This document shows, piece by piece, positions 53,365 through 63,655 of a stretch of DNA of 64,000 bases; the first letter of the stretch is position 1, and each line of letters opens with the position of its first letter. Source of the stretch: a bacterium HR37 (lineage in GTDB: Bacteria > Desulfobacterota_D > UBA1144 > Nemesobacterales > CSP1-2); the NCBI GenBank assembly GCA_002898375.1, contig BEIN01000004.1, forward strand, positions 56,467 to 120,466, read 5' to 3'. Both the position numbers and the translations under genes were made by a program. The notes beneath the pieces were generated by a model that saw only the letters and a program-made list of their open reading frames with translations, searched no databases and was not told where the DNA came from.

Positions 53365-54287
53365 TGCCAAGGCATTTCCTAAGTATTTTTGACCTAGAGA
53401 GAACCGAGATAGAGTCTCTTATCAAAAGGGCCTTAACTCTTAAGGAGTTAAAGAAGAGGAGAAAACCGCATCACACCTTAAAAGGTAAGGTAATCGGGAT
53501 GCTATTTGAAAAGCCATCTACAAGAACAAGGGTCTCGTTTGAGGTCGGGATAGTGGATCTGGGTGGAAGTGCAATCTATATGAGCTCTAGAGATATGCAG
53601 CTTGGTCGTGGGGAGACAATAGCCGATACGGCCAGGGTTCTTTCTTCTTATCTTGATGCTGTTATAATAAGAACCTTTGAGCAGAAAAGGATTGAGGAGT
53701 TTGCCAGGTTCTCATCCGTTCCCGTAATCAACGCACTTACTGATCTTGAACATCCATGTCAGATACTATCGGATCTGTTTACGCTAAAGGAAAAGGGCTT
53801 TAACCTTAGCTCGATGGAGTTTTCCTATGTAGGGGACGGAAACAACATTGCAAACTCACTGGTTGGGGCGGCTGCGATACTGGGCTTTAACTTAAGGATA
53901 GGTGTTCCGAAAGGGTACGAACCCGATGAAGGTATATTGGATAAGGCTAAGCAAATGTATGGTGTGGTTAATGTAGAGATTCTAAATGATCCCAGAGAGG
54001 CTGTACGCGGAGCAGATGTGGTATACACCGATGTATGGGTTAGCATGGGGCAGGAAGCAGAGGGGGGTAAAAGGCTTAAGGATTTTAAACCTTTCCAGGT
54101 AAATAAGGAGCTTCTCTCACTTGCAAAACCCACTGCGGTGGTTATGCATTGCCTACCTGCTCATAGGGGAGAGGAGATAACAGACGATGTGCTTGATGGA
54201 GCACAATCAGTGGTTTTTGAGCAGGCCGAAAACAGGCTTCACATGGGAAAGGCCATACTTGAGATGTTTTTAGAGGATGGAGTTTAA
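53364..54287 (+). CDS. argF: Ornithine carbamoyltransferase
   Basis: ArgF joins carbamoyl phosphate to ornithine to make citrulline. The carbamoyl-phosphate site is [14 protein letters not shown], with [33 protein letters not shown] and the ornithine-binding [11 protein letters not shown]. The start ATG (53364) overlaps the argD stop (TGATG), two codons inside a possible TTG at 53358. Length from this ATG is 307 aa. The stop lies 1 nt from the stop of convergent uvrC. Confidence 0.97.
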   Translation: MPRHFLSIFDLERTEIESLIKRALTLKELKKRRKPHHTLKGKVIGMLFEKPSTRTRVSFEVGIVDLGGSAIYMSSRDMQLGRGETIADTARVLSSYLDAVIIRTFEQKRIEEFARFSSVPVINALTDLEHPCQILSDLFTLKEKGFNLSSMEFSYVGDGNNIANSLVGAAAILGFNLRIGVPKGYEPDEGILDKAKQMYGVVNVEILNDPREAVRGADVVYTDVWVSMGQEAEGGKRLKDFKPFQVNKELLSLAKPTAVVMHCLPAHRGEEITDDVLDGAQSVVFEQAENRLHMGKAILEMFLEDGV

Positions 54288-54288
54288 C

Positions 54289-56130
54289 CTAACCCTTTTC
54301 CTCACCGTCTTTTGATTCCTTGAGGTATTTTCTTATCTCTTCTGCTGCCCTCTTTGTCATTGTGGGGAGGGAGGAGAGTTCCTCAATGCTTGCCTCTTTT
54401 ATTTCTGAGAGGTTGCTGTAGTGGCTAAGAAGTACCTTCTTTCGCTTCTTTCCCACCTCAGGTATCAGGTCAAGCTCAGAAGAGAGTGCCTTTAGTGCTC
54501 TTAACTTTTTGTGATATGTAATTGCAAATCTATGAGCCTCATCTCGAACCCTCATCAAAAAAAGCAACTCTTCTGATGTCCTTCCAACAGGTACCGGATC
54601 CTTTCTTCCCACTGTGTATAGCCTATCTACCTCTTGGGTTTTTCTACCTTTAGCAATTGATACCAGATCAATCCTTCCCAAAAGACCAAACTCACTGATT
54701 GCCCTGTATGCTGTGTTTAGATGACCTTTACCTCCATCAATCAGTATGAGATCCGGTAGTTCCCAACCTTCTTGATTCATCCTGTTTAGCCTGCGGATAA
54801 GGACTTCATAGAGCATGGCGTAGTCATTTACCCCATGGACTGTTTTTATTCTAAATCTTTTGTATCTGCTTTTTACGGGTTTTCCATTCTCAAATCTAAC
54901 CATTGAAGCAACAGCAGTGTTCCCCTGGATGTTGGATACATCAAAGCACTCAATCTTCTCGGGTAGGTTAGAAAGGGAGAGCAGTTCCTTTAGCCTGTGT
55001 AACAGGTAGGATTCTCTCTGGCTTTCAAAAAGCAATCTTCTAAAGCTCTCCCTGGCATTTTCTCTGGCAACTTCTATAAGCTTTGCTTTACCTCCACTTC
55101 TTGGAACTGTTACCTTCGTCTTCCTTCCAAATCTATCGGAGAGCCACCTTGAAAAGGTTTCTAGCCCTTCAAAGCGAATTGGTATAAGTATCTCTTCAGG
55201 GCTGGATCTATCGTTATTGTAAAACTGTCTAAGGAATTCTCCAACCACCTCCTTATCATCTCCAGTGACCTTGTTGAAGAAGTACTCTGATTTGTCTATT
55301 ATTCCTCCTCCTCTTGAAAAGAGAACCACAAAACTAGCGTTTGTTCCCTCTCTGTAAAAACCGATTATGTCCATGTTTTTAAGTCCTGCGGTAAATAATC
55401 CCTCGATGCTGGATTGTTTTTGTAAAAACATTATCTGGTCCCTGTAGTGTGCTGCATCCTCGTATCTCATCTCTTCAGAGGCTTTGTTCATGTTTTCCGT
55501 AAGCAGCTTTATCACCTCTTTGGTGTTTCCTTTAAGGAACACTGTTGCTCCCTTAACAGCTTCTCTGTATCTATCTTCCCCTATTCTTCCTGCACATGGC
55601 CCGGAGCATAGCTTCATGTAGTAGTTTAGACAGGGTCTACTTGAGTGGCGTCTGAATTTCTCATCGCTGCAATCACGTAGAAGAAACAGCTTGTGAACAA
55701 GCCTTTTTGTCTGTCTTAGGGCTTCGGTTGAAACAAATGGCCCAAAGTAGATTGCCCCATCGTTTAAAATACGTCTTGTATAGGTTAGTTTGGGAAACCT
55801 TTCTCTTGGGTCTAGCCTTATGGAGGCGTAGTTTTTGTCATCCTTTAGCAGGATGTTATATTTTGGTTTGTGTTTCTTTATTAAAGCGTTCTCTAGAATC
55901 AGGGCCTCGTATTCGTTTTTTGTCACAAAGTAGTCAAGGTTTGATAGCTCGTTTAGAAGGTAGGGAATCTGAGGCCTTCTGTCACTTTTTGAGTTTTTTA
56001 TATACGAGCGCACCCTTTCCCTTATGTTTTTTGCCTTTCCTATGTATATGGCCCTTCCTTCCCCGTCCTTCATTATGTAGACACCCGGTAGGGTAGGAAG
56101 GGAGCTTAAAATACCCTCAAGGTGCTTCAT
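54289..56130 (-). CDS. uvrC: Excinuclease ABC subunit C
   Basis: UvrC makes both incisions in nucleotide excision repair. The GIY-YIG domain opens LPTLPGVYIMKDGEGRAIYI (residues 12-31). A Cys-containing segment (RHSSRPCLNYYMKLCSGPC) follows, then the UVR helix (EEMRYEDAAHYRDQI). The RNase H-like nuclease half shows CFDVSNIQGNTAVASMV and LILIDGGKGHLNTA, and a helix-hairpin-helix end (IPEVGKKRKKVLLSHYSNL) closes the protein. Length is 613 aa, standard. No SD precedes the ATG, so translation efficiency may be low. Confidence 0.97.
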   Translation of the reverse strand: MKHLEGILSSLPTLPGVYIMKDGEGRAIYIGKAKNIRERVRSYIKNSKSDRRPQIPYLLNELSNLDYFVTKNEYEALILENALIKKHKPKYNILLKDDKNYASIRLDPRERFPKLTYTRRILNDGAIYFGPFVSTEALRQTKRLVHKLFLLRDCSDEKFRRHSSRPCLNYYMKLCSGPCAGRIGEDRYREAVKGATVFLKGNTKEVIKLLTENMNKASEEMRYEDAAHYRDQIMFLQKQSSIEGLFTAGLKNMDIIGFYREGTNASFVVLFSRGGGIIDKSEYFFNKVTGDDKEVVGEFLRQFYNNDRSSPEEILIPIRFEGLETFSRWLSDRFGRKTKVTVPRSGGKAKLIEVARENARESFRRLLFESQRESYLLHRLKELLSLSNLPEKIECFDVSNIQGNTAVASMVRFENGKPVKSRYKRFRIKTVHGVNDYAMLYEVLIRRLNRMNQEGWELPDLILIDGGKGHLNTAYRAISEFGLLGRIDLVSIAKGRKTQEVDRLYTVGRKDPVPVGRTSEELLFLMRVRDEAHRFAITYHKKLRALKALSSELDLIPEVGKKRKKVLLSHYSNLSEIKEASIEELSSLPTMTKRAAEEIRKYLKESKDGEEKG

Positions 56131-56186
56131 ATTAGATTATTTTATATGGAAAAGGGCAAAGCAGGTAGGATAATTGGGAGATAAGG

Positions 56187-56450
56187 CTAGTAATCTTCGT
56201 CTATGTTGAAGGTGGGTCTATAGTCTATATTGAATCCTCTCCTTATCGGTTCGGAATCAAGAACCCAGTACCCACCCTTTACGAATATGTTTAGAAGTCC
56301 AATAGGGGGTCTGGCAAAGAGGCTTATAAGCTTAAAGGGGTGAAGGGCGTCGGCAGGGTCGTATACGGTTATCTCCTTCTGTCCAGCTCCCTGGGCAAGG
56401 GCAGAAGAAGCAATAAGAATCGAGAGTAAAAGCGCACAGATAAATTTCAT
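56187..56450 (-). CDS. Small exported protein, 87 aa
   Basis: The start is ATG 56450, preceded at 8 nt by GGGAGG; an in-frame start upstream (56522) would place the promoter inside the gene. The signal peptide is MKFICALLLSILIASSALAQ, with cleavage likely at ALA-Q. The mature ~67 residues (ITVYDPADALHPFKLISLFA, then RPPIGLLNIFVKGGYWVLDS) contain no Cys pair and are not a family I recognise. It is the only leftward gene between uvrC and the 56560 gene and has its own near-consensus promoter. Confidence 0.75.
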   Translation of the reverse strand: MKFICALLLSILIASSALAQGAGQKEITVYDPADALHPFKLISLFARPPIGLLNIFVKGGYWVLDSEPIRRGFNIDYRPTFNIDEDY

Positions 56451-56480
56451 CTTTCCATCCTCCCTTTTGAATTTACAAAA

Positions 56481-56509
56481 ATTATAATCCCTTGGGGAAA
56501 TGGGGTCAA
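56481..56509 (-). promoter_or_regulatory. Near-consensus sigma-70-type promoter for the small exported protein
   Basis: On the minus strand TTGACC (56509-56504) is followed by exactly 17 nt and TATAAT (56486-56481). This is the best housekeeping-type promoter in the window and suggests strong constitutive transcription. Confidence 0.75.
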
Positions 56510-56559
56510 CGTATAACCACAAGTTGATTTTATCTTCAATTTAGTTTATTAGTTTTCTT

Positions 56560-57330
56560 ATGGCAAGGGCTTCTCTTATAGTGTATCAACCTATAGATGT
56601 TTTTAAGGAGAAGATGGAGTACTGGAAAAGGTATATCAATTTTTACGAGCAGTACTGGGGAGGCCCAACTTCACCCTATGGTGTTTGGTTTGGTACCGAG
56701 TACCAAACCTTCAGAAAAGCCATTTCACATCATCTGGGTATCGATGAAGACGAAATAGAAGACTGTTTCTTTATGAAAGATGAGAGGGGAAACTACTACA
56801 TAGTGCCTCTTAGAACCTCTGAAAAAGAATCACAGGTTTTATACTCGGAAAACTATATACCCCTTTACTGGTTTGTACCCTTTAGGGATGAGGAAAAAAG
56901 GTCTTTTTACACGCCTTGGGGCTTTGGGTCTATAAGTTATCATACAAAAATAGCACTTGCTATTGACAGGTTGGAAGAGGCAGACAGTATAGTGAGGGGT
57001 GTTATAGGGGCATCAGACTATGCGGTTGATCCCTTCGTTCTTCCCGTACTAAAGGATATGGACTCGGGGATTGGTTATCTTAAGAGCTGGCTTTATGATT
57101 TTGATAGCTCAGGGTACCTGGTTCTTAACTACGGTGAGATATGTTCGTTTATACATCCATCCATGATACAGAATGAGCGTTCTGTAAAGGATATCTGGGA
57201 GGTACTTTACCTACTTAGGGAGGGGGATACGAAAGGGGCCCAGTTAAAGCTCGAGGTTTTAATTGAGAAGTGGTCTGATATAAGGAGAAGGGCTTCGGGT
57301 GAAATTGATAGCAAATTTACCATTCAGTAG
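56560..57330 (+). CDS. Unrecognised soluble protein, 256 aa
   Basis: I do not recognise a family. The protein has no signal peptide or membrane helix and is rich in aromatic residues: EYWKRYINFYEQYWGG, GVWFGTEYQTFRKAISHH, VPFRDEEKRSFYTPWGFGS and YFDSSGYLVLNYGEIC-like segments. The C-terminal ~40 residues are amphipathic helix (LLREGDTKGAQLKLEVL). It stands alone between divergent small-protein and downstream sigma-factor genes. The aromatic, Asp-rich sequence gives no direct hint of activity. Confidence 0.75.
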   Translation: MARASLIVYQPIDVFKEKMEYWKRYINFYEQYWGGPTSPYGVWFGTEYQTFRKAISHHLGIDEDEIEDCFFMKDERGNYYIVPLRTSEKESQVLYSENYIPLYWFVPFRDEEKRSFYTPWGFGSISYHTKIALAIDRLEEADSIVRGVIGASDYAVDPFVLPVLKDMDSGIGYLKSWLYDFDSSGYLVLNYGEICSFIHPSMIQNERSVKDIWEVLYLLREGDTKGAQLKLEVLIEKWSDIRRRASGEIDSKFTIQ

Positions 57331-57473
57331 GTGTTTCTGTTTTGCCGTTCTTTGACCTTATCTGTAGGGGTTGAAACCAAAATGCCAGTCTGTAGTTTAA
57401 ATAGAGTAAGTTAGCTACAGGATTGCATCTATTTGGATATACCTGCATCTATAAATTAAAAGGAGTGAGATGT

Positions 57474-58622
57474 ATGCTCAAGTTTAGGGAACTTGAAGAT
57501 GTATTTAAAGAATACGGGGAACTTGGGGAGGAGAGCTTTATAAAGACCGAGGAGTACGGTTTTGACATTGAACCTTCAAAGAGGCTTGTGGGTAGCGATG
57601 AAACGCTGGATAAGGAGTTAAAACTCATAAACATGTACTTTAAGGAAGTGGGTATGGAGCCACTTTTTACTCCTGGTGAAGAGGTTGAGGTTGCGGCAAA
57701 GATAAAAAGGTGTGAGCTAAAGGCAAGGGAGATTCAAAAGCTTGTGGAAAAGGCATTTAACGGTAGAAACGGTGCACCGAAGAGGTCAATTAAGGAGATT
57801 AGAGAGGCTATAGCAAGAGGGGATAAGCTTAAAGGGGTTAACGTAGATAGGGTAAAAAGGCTTTTAAACCTCTTTGATGCTTACATAAACAGGGCAAACC
57901 ATTTTAAGAATAGATTTGTCAGGGCAAATCTAAGGCTGGTTGCAAGCATAGCAAAGAGATACATTGGCAGGGGTGTTCCATTCCTTGATTTGATTCAGGA
58001 GGGAAACCTCGGCCTTATAAAGGCTGTAGAGAGGTTTGACCATACAAAGGGTTATAGGTTTTCAACCTATGCCTGCTGGTGGATAAATCAGGCTATAATC
58101 AGGGCTATCTTTAACCAGACAAGAACCGTAAAGATTCCTTCCTATGTGCTTGAGAAATCCGGCAGGGTAAGAACTGTGCGCTCACGGCTTGAGAGAGACA
58201 TGGGAAGGGTTCCTTTTACTGAGGAGATTGCAGAAAGGGTTAACATGTCAGTTGAAAACATTAAACGGGTCCTTGAGGCCAACGAAAAGATAATAAGCCT
58301 TGATTCGCCTGTATGGGATGATGAAAAGATGACCTATAAGGACCTTATACCCGATAATAACCTGCCCCCTCCAGACTCTGTAATTGCTACTGTGTCCATC
58401 CCCGACAATATAGATAAGGCACTCTCTGTTTTAAGTCCAAGGGAGAAGGAGGTTATAAAGATGAGATTTGGGATCGGATACGAAACCCCATCCACACTTG
58501 ATGAGATTGGTAAGCGTTTTGGTTTAACCAGGGAAAGGATAAGGCAGATAGAGAAGGGGGCCTTAAAGAAACTCAAGAGATCAAAGACGGCTTTTATACT
58601 AAGAAGCTTACTTGAGGTGTAA
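57474..58622 (+). CDS. RNA polymerase sigma factor, sigma-70 family (group 2-like), paralogue B
   Basis: The start is ATG 57474, 8 nt after AGGAG (57461-57465); an upstream in-frame codon at 57423 has no SD. Like paralogue A (17119-18261) it lacks region 1.1 and begins near region 1.2 (NMYFKEVGMEPLFTP) with a charged insertion (about 75-135). Region 2 is ANLRLVASIAKRYIGRG, DLIQEGNLGLIKAVERFDHT, FSTYACWWINQAIIRAIFNQ; region 4.2 is TLDEIGKRFGLTRERIRQIE. The RpoD threonine next to the -10-reading Gln is replaced by Ile. It is thus a second alternative sigma. I see no sigma-54 site in its 140-nt upstream region. Confidence 0.88.
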   Translation: MLKFRELEDVFKEYGELGEESFIKTEEYGFDIEPSKRLVGSDETLDKELKLINMYFKEVGMEPLFTPGEEVEVAAKIKRCELKAREIQKLVEKAFNGRNGAPKRSIKEIREAIARGDKLKGVNVDRVKRLLNLFDAYINRANHFKNRFVRANLRLVASIAKRYIGRGVPFLDLIQEGNLGLIKAVERFDHTKGYRFSTYACWWINQAIIRAIFNQTRTVKIPSYVLEKSGRVRTVRSRLERDMGRVPFTEEIAERVNMSVENIKRVLEANEKIISLDSPVWDDEKMTYKDLIPDNNLPPPDSVIATVSIPDNIDKALSVLSPREKEVIKMRFGIGYETPSTLDEIGKRFGLTRERIRQIEKGALKKLKRSKTAFILRSLLEV

Positions 58623-58675
58623 AAGTACGTAAGGGGTAGTTTCTGCATTCACCGTAGGTGTGGTATCCCTCTGTT

Positions 58676-58706
58676 TACCCTCTCTTTAGGGTATGTGTTT
58701 ATTTTT
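58676..58706 (+). terminator. Candidate terminator after the second sigma factor
   Basis: TACCC (58676-58680), 8-nt loop, GGGTA (58689-58693) followed by TGTGTTTATTTTTT. The stem is short, but the position, 54 nt after the stop and ahead of the glnB promoter, fits. Confidence 0.45.
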
Positions 58707-58795
58707 TAACACACTGTGCTTAATAGGTAGGCATTCCGGTATCTGGTTAAACTCAAAAACTGGCTTTTTTACCGATTGAATGATAGTAAAGGAAG

Positions 58796-58811
58796 TGGTA
58801 TGTTGTTTGCA
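58796..58811 (+). promoter_or_regulatory. Sigma-54 (RpoN) promoter for glnB-glnA
   Basis: TGGTATGTTGTTTGCA keeps TGG and TTGCA with exactly 10 nt between GG and GC; two positions of the CAC core are T. Nitrogen-responsive glnB/glnA genes are classic sigma-54 targets. About 145 nt upstream, CACC-GTA-GGTG (58650-58660) is a possible activator half-palindrome. Confidence 0.75.
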
Positions 58812-58838
58812 TTAGCTAGTATGTGAGGAGGTTAATGA

Positions 58839-59180
<342 letters not shown>

Positions 59181-59234
59181 GTGAGTTTTTATTCTCTTTA
59201 TTAAAAATAAATATTTGCAAGGAGGGTTAGTTTT

Positions 59235-60689
59235 ATGAGCACCAAGAAAAAAGGAGGTACAAACAACATGTTTCCTCGAACTCCAGGTGATGTGTTAAAA
59301 CTGGTTAAGGAGAAAAACATAGAGATCATCGATTTTAGGTTCCTTGATTTCCTGGGAACATGGCAGCACTTCAGTGCTCCTCCTCATGAGCTTGATGAGG
59401 AGACATTTGAAGAGGGGCTGGGATTTGATGGCTCAAGTATTCGTGGATGGCAGTCTATCCACACAAGCGATATGATAGTTATTCCGGATCCCACAACCGC
59501 GCGTATTGATCCGTTCTGTGAGGTTCCAACGCTTGCAATTATATGCGATGTGGTTGACCCTATAACACGCGAGCCATATTCAAAGGATCCCAGGAACATA
59601 GCAAAGAAGGCTGTAGCTCATATGAAAAATACTGGGATTGCTGATACAGCTTACTTTGGACCCGAGCTTGAGTTCTTTATATTCGACGATATTAGATATG
59701 ATCAGACTGCAAACTCTGGCTTCTACTTTATAGACTCCATAGAGGGGATATGGAATTCTGGAAGGGATGAAAGACCAAACCTTGGTTACAAACCAAGACA
59801 CAAAGAGGGGTATTTTCCTGTTCCACCTACAGACAACTACCAGGATATTAGATCAGAGATGATAAGGATCTTGGAAGGGCTTGGTATAGCTGTTGAGAAA
59901 CACCACCATGAGGTATCAACTGCGGGTCAGGCTGAGATTGATATCAGGTTTGCCCCTCTGGTTGAGATGGGTGATATAATGATGTGGTACAAGTACGTTT
60001 GCAGAAACGTTGCCAGAAGGCATAACAAAACGGTTACCTTCATGCCAAAGCCTATATTTGGCGATAACGGTTCCGGAATGCACACACATCAGTCACTTTG
60101 GAAAAACGGTGAGCCGCTCTTTGCTGGAAACGGTTATGCCGGTTTAAGTGACATTGCCATGTACTATATAGGGGGAATACTAAAGCATGCCCCAGCCCTC
60201 TGTGCCTTTGTTGCTCCTACGACAAACTCATATAAGAGGCTTGTCCCTGGATACGAGGCTCCTGTAAACCTTGCCTACTCCGCAAGGAACAGAAGCGCTG
60301 CAATACGTATTCCCATGTACTCACCCAGTCCCAAATCAAAGAGGATAGAGGTTAGATTCCCGGATCCATCATGTAACGGTTATATGGCCTTTGCTGCAAT
60401 GCTTATGGCCGGGCTCGATGGAATCGAAAACAGAATAGACCCGGGTGAACCCCTTGATAAGGACATATACTCACTGGGTCCGGAGGAGCTTGCGGGTATT
60501 CCCTCTGTTCCCGGTTCTCTTGAAGAGGCCCTAAAGGCTCTTGAGAAGGATCACGAGTTTCTGCTCAAGGGGGATGTCTTTACCGAAGATGTAATTGAAA
60601 CATGGATAAACTACAAGATGGAAAGGGAGGTAAATCCGATTAAGCTTAGACCGGTTCCCTATGAGTTTGTTCTTTATTTCGACGTATAG
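59235..60689 (+). CDS. glnA: Glutamine synthetase, type I
   Basis: GlnA makes glutamine from glutamate, ammonia and ATP. The N-terminal domain includes [15 protein letters not shown] and [13 protein letters not shown]; the metal and nucleotide sites are [40 protein letters not shown] and [20 protein letters not shown]. The Tyr in [10 protein letters not shown] (Y412) is at the adenylylation position of type I-beta enzymes. Two starts are well supported: ATG 59235 (AAGGAGGG, 8 nt spacing) and ATG 59268 (AAGGAGGT, 9 nt), the latter giving the usual 473-aa length. A strong terminator follows. Confidence 0.98.
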   Translation: MSTKKKGGTNNMFPRTPGDVLKLVKEKNIEIIDFRFLDFLGTWQHFSAPPHELDEETFEEGLGFDGSSIRGWQSIHTSDMIVIPDPTTARIDPFCEVPTLAIICDVVDPITREPYSKDPRNIAKKAVAHMKNTGIADTAYFGPELEFFIFDDIRYDQTANSGFYFIDSIEGIWNSGRDERPNLGYKPRHKEGYFPVPPTDNYQDIRSEMIRILEGLGIAVEKHHHEVSTAGQAEIDIRFAPLVEMGDIMMWYKYVCRNVARRHNKTVTFMPKPIFGDNGSGMHTHQSLWKNGEPLFAGNGYAGLSDIAMYYIGGILKHAPALCAFVAPTTNSYKRLVPGYEAPVNLAYSARNRSAAIRIPMYSPSPKSKRIEVRFPDPSCNGYMAFAAMLMAGLDGIENRIDPGEPLDKDIYSLGPEELAGIPSVPGSLEEALKALEKDHEFLLKGDVFTEDVIETWINYKMEREVNPIKLRPVPYEFVLYFDV

Positions 60690-60717
60690 ACACTGTATAC
60701 GGTGGAAATGAATTCAG

Positions 60718-60753
60718 GGGGATAGCCAATTACTGCTGGCTATCCCCTTTTTT
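60718..60753 (+). terminator. Strong intrinsic terminator after glnA
   Basis: GGGGATAGCCA (60718-60728), loop ATTACTGC, TGGCTATCCCC (60737-60747) form a perfect 11-bp stem followed by six T. It is the clearest terminator in the window and lies between convergent glnA and nuoL. Confidence 0.93.
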
Positions 60754-60761
60754 GCTTTAAA

Positions 60762-62741
60762 TTAGAACCTTGCTGAGAGTATCATGTATACAAGGATAGC
60801 CGTAACCCCGATGGCCATTAAGGCAGCATAGAACCTAAGAAGCCCTGTCTGAGCGGTTCTTAGAACGGATGCAAGGGCTCTTATTGCCCCTGCAATACCG
60901 TTTACAGCTCCATCGATTACCTTTAAATCAAATAGGGCTAGGAGTTTTGAGAGGTTAACAAACGTTTTTACAAAAACGAGATCATATATCTCATCCACAA
61001 ACCATTTCCCGTATGATCCCCTGTAGAGAATGGATACAATAGGTTTTTCTGTAAGCCTTTCAGGAAGCAATGGGGTTATGGCATACATGTAAACAGCCAG
61101 TGCTATACCCACGAAGGCTGCAAGAACCGAGAGGCCAACAAGCCCCCAGTGGGTAAGTGACCCGTGTGGTAATGCGTGGTGTGTTATCTGCTCTGTGGAA
61201 AGAATAGAGGATGAAAGGAACCTCTCAAACAGGTTTTCTCCTTCTATCCCTATAGATTTCCACATAAACTCGGGAATCCCTATATACCCGCCTGCTACGG
61301 AGAGAACGGCAAGTATTACAAGGGGTATTAACATGGAGGGAGGTGATTCGTGTATGTGGTGCTTTAGGTCTTCGGTGATTCTTGGTTTACCTTCAAAGGT
61401 TAGTATATAGAGTCTTAGCATGTAAAATGCGGTAAGAACCGCTGTAACAAGAGCTATAAACCAGCATATACCGTATCCCTTTTCGTATAGAGCCCCAAGT
61501 ATCTCATCTTTGCTGAAGAAGCCCGAAAAGAGGGGAACCCCAGAGATCGCAAGGGTTCCTATAAGGAAGGTTATTGAGGTTACCGGAAGAAACCGTCTAA
61601 GCCCCCCCATCTTTCTTATATCCTGTTCCCCGCCAAGTGCATGGATCACGCTTCCTGAACCAAGGAAAAGAAGTGCTTTAAAGAAGGCGTGGGTTACAAG
61701 GTGAAACATTCCCGCCACATAGGCTCCTGAGCCAACCCCCATAAACATGTACCCAAGCTGGCTTACGGTGGAGTAGGCCAGAACCCTTTTGATATCGTTT
61801 TGCGTTATGGCTATCGTTGCAGCCAGGAAGGCGGTAAAGGTTGCGATACCAACAACTATCATCTGGGCTGTTGGGGATTGGGAGTAAAATACATTGCACC
61901 TTGCTATCATGTAAACCCCTGCAGTAACCATGGTAGCGGCGTGTATCAGCGCACTTACAGGGGTGGGACCAGCCATTGCATCTGGAAGCCAGACATAGAG
62001 TGGAAATTGAGCGGATTTCCCTACCGCTCCAACAAACAGAAGCAGTGCTATTGTTGTTATAACTGCTTGTGGAATTGCATCCATAAACTCCGGGCTAAGT
62101 GCCCTGCTAAAGACCTCCTGGTAGTTTAGAGAGCCAAATACAAAGAATATGAGGAAGATACCGAGGATAAAACCAAAGTCTCCTATCCTGTTTACTATAA
62201 AGGCCTTTCTACCTGCGTATGCCTTTTCCGCATCTTCATACCAGAACCCGATGAGAAGATAAGAGGCAAGACCCACGCCTTCCCACCCAACAAACATCAG
62301 CGGGAAGTTGTTGCCAAGTACAAGAAGGAGCATAAAGAACACAAACATATTTAGATACGTAAAGTACCTTGAGTAGGAGCGGTCTTCGTGCATATAACCT
62401 ATTGAGTAGACATGAATGAGGAAGCTTACCCAGGTAACCACAAGGCTCATTACACATGATAGGGGGTCAAATAAAAACTCAAAGCCTATTTTGAGCTCTC
62501 CTGAAGGGATCCAGACAAAAAGCTCCTGGATAATCTGTCTTTCATCAGTTAAGCGGAGTTTAAGAAAGGCAAGTGTAGAGAGTACTGCGGAGGCAAGTAT
62601 AACACCGCAACCTACAAAGCTTACGATTCTTTTTTCGGTATGTTCATCTCCGTTTAGGAGCTTTTTCCACAGCCCTGAGGCAAATACCACTCCATTTACA
62701 AGAACGCCTATAAGCGGGGCAACAACTATCCATACAAGCAT
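60762..62741 (-). CDS. nuoL: NADH-quinone oxidoreductase subunit L
   Basis: NuoL is the largest antiporter-like proton-pumping subunit of complex I. The 659-aa protein has about 16 helices, the conserved FVGWEGVGLASYLLIGFWYE segment, the pumping-site region KSAQFPLYVWLPDAMAGPTP and SALIHAATMVTAGVYMIAR, and the long C-terminal amphipathic helix ends. Normally nuoM and nuoN follow; here the operon ends at nuoL, facing glnA. Confidence 0.97.
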   Translation of the reverse strand: MLVWIVVAPLIGVLVNGVVFASGLWKKLLNGDEHTEKRIVSFVGCGVILASAVLSTLAFLKLRLTDERQIIQELFVWIPSGELKIGFEFLFDPLSCVMSLVVTWVSFLIHVYSIGYMHEDRSYSRYFTYLNMFVFFMLLLVLGNNFPLMFVGWEGVGLASYLLIGFWYEDAEKAYAGRKAFIVNRIGDFGFILGIFLIFFVFGSLNYQEVFSRALSPEFMDAIPQAVITTIALLLFVGAVGKSAQFPLYVWLPDAMAGPTPVSALIHAATMVTAGVYMIARCNVFYSQSPTAQMIVVGIATFTAFLAATIAITQNDIKRVLAYSTVSQLGYMFMGVGSGAYVAGMFHLVTHAFFKALLFLGSGSVIHALGGEQDIRKMGGLRRFLPVTSITFLIGTLAISGVPLFSGFFSKDEILGALYEKGYGICWFIALVTAVLTAFYMLRLYILTFEGKPRITEDLKHHIHESPPSMLIPLVILAVLSVAGGYIGIPEFMWKSIGIEGENLFERFLSSSILSTEQITHHALPHGSLTHWGLVGLSVLAAFVGIALAVYMYAITPLLPERLTEKPIVSILYRGSYGKWFVDEIYDLVFVKTFVNLSKLLALFDLKVIDGAVNGIAGAIRALASVLRTAQTGLLRFYAALMAIGVTAILVYMILSARF

Positions 62742-62757
62742 CTCTATACCTCAAAAG

Positions 62758-63066
62758 TTATCCTTTGAGCATCTTTAACACATCTATATCAAGTGTCTCT
62801 TTATGCATGTAGATGGCCACAACAAGTGCCAGACCAACGGCTACCTCAACAGCGGCCACAGTAAGGGCCATTATCATAAATACGTGCCCGGTCATATCTG
62901 AAAGAGCCCTTGAGAATGCCACAAATGCTATGTTTGCTGAGTTCAGCATGAGCTCAAGAGACATAAGGACTATAATTAGGTTTTTCCTTATAATAACCCC
63001 GTATGCGCCAATTACAAAGAGAATAGCACTTAGCACAAGGTAGTGCTCTATTGGAACACCCATCAA
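62758..63066 (-). CDS. nuoK: NADH-quinone oxidoreductase subunit K
   Basis: A 102-aa protein with three membrane helices. The conserved glutamates are in LMSLELMLNSANIAFVAF and AALTVAAVEVAVGLAL-like segments (SLELML; VAAVEVAVGLALV). The start may be TTG 63066 or ATG 63063; AGGAGG lies 10 nt before the TTG. It sits 2 nt after nuoJ and 17 nt before nuoL. Confidence 0.96.
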   Translation of the reverse strand: MMGVPIEHYLVLSAILFVIGAYGVIIRKNLIIVLMSLELMLNSANIAFVAFSRALSDMTGHVFMIMALTVAAVEVAVGLALVVAIYMHKETLDIDVLKMLKG

Positions 63067-63067
63067 C

Positions 63068-63580
63068 TCAGTTAAGCCTCCTTTTGGCTATCACAACTAC
63101 CCCCAGTATTGCCACAACTATGAGTATGGAGGTAAGCTCAAACGGAAGCAGATAGTCTCTAAAAAGGACCTCTGCAACCGCTTCTGCCGTGCCAAAGTTT
63201 TCTGGAATCGGGTTTTTGTTCTGGCTAAGAAGTAAAACGCCTTTTTTAAAACCGAGATGTGAAAAGTAACCGACTATAATCAGTATGACAAATAGCGTTG
63301 CTAATTTTAGCTTCATACCCTGGGCATCAAAACTCAGGGCATCGTCTCTTAGGTTTAGAAACATTACCGTAAAGATAAAAAGAACCATGATTGCCCCTGC
63401 ATAAATCAGCACCTGAATAACAGCAATAAAGTGTGCAAGGAGAAGTATAAAGAGAACAGCTGTTGAAAAGAGGGTAAGAACCAGTGATAGGGCACTTACC
63501 ACAGGGTTTCTGTGGGATACAACTAGAAGCGCACTGGCAATCGAGACCACGGCAAACAGGTAGAATATAAATGATTCCAA
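63068..63580 (-). CDS. nuoJ: NADH-quinone oxidoreductase subunit J
   Basis: A 170-aa membrane subunit with five helices and the conserved VIQVLIYAGAIMVLFIFTVM segment. The start is TTG 63580, with AAAGGAGGT about 9 nt upstream. Directly upstream on the same strand is nth, not nuoI, so nuoJ-K-L form a detached block. Confidence 0.95.
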   Translation of the reverse strand: MESFIFYLFAVVSIASALLVVSHRNPVVSALSLVLTLFSTAVLFILLLAHFIAVIQVLIYAGAIMVLFIFTVMFLNLRDDALSFDAQGMKLKLATLFVILIIVGYFSHLGFKKGVLLLSQNKNPIPENFGTAEAVAEVLFRDYLLPFELTSILIVVAILGVVVIAKRRLN

Positions 63581-63655
63581 ACTCAGAATACCTCCTTTTC
63601 AACCTGCCGTTGTGGGGTGCTAGGCAATTCAATTATATTTGGAAACGAGCCATAG

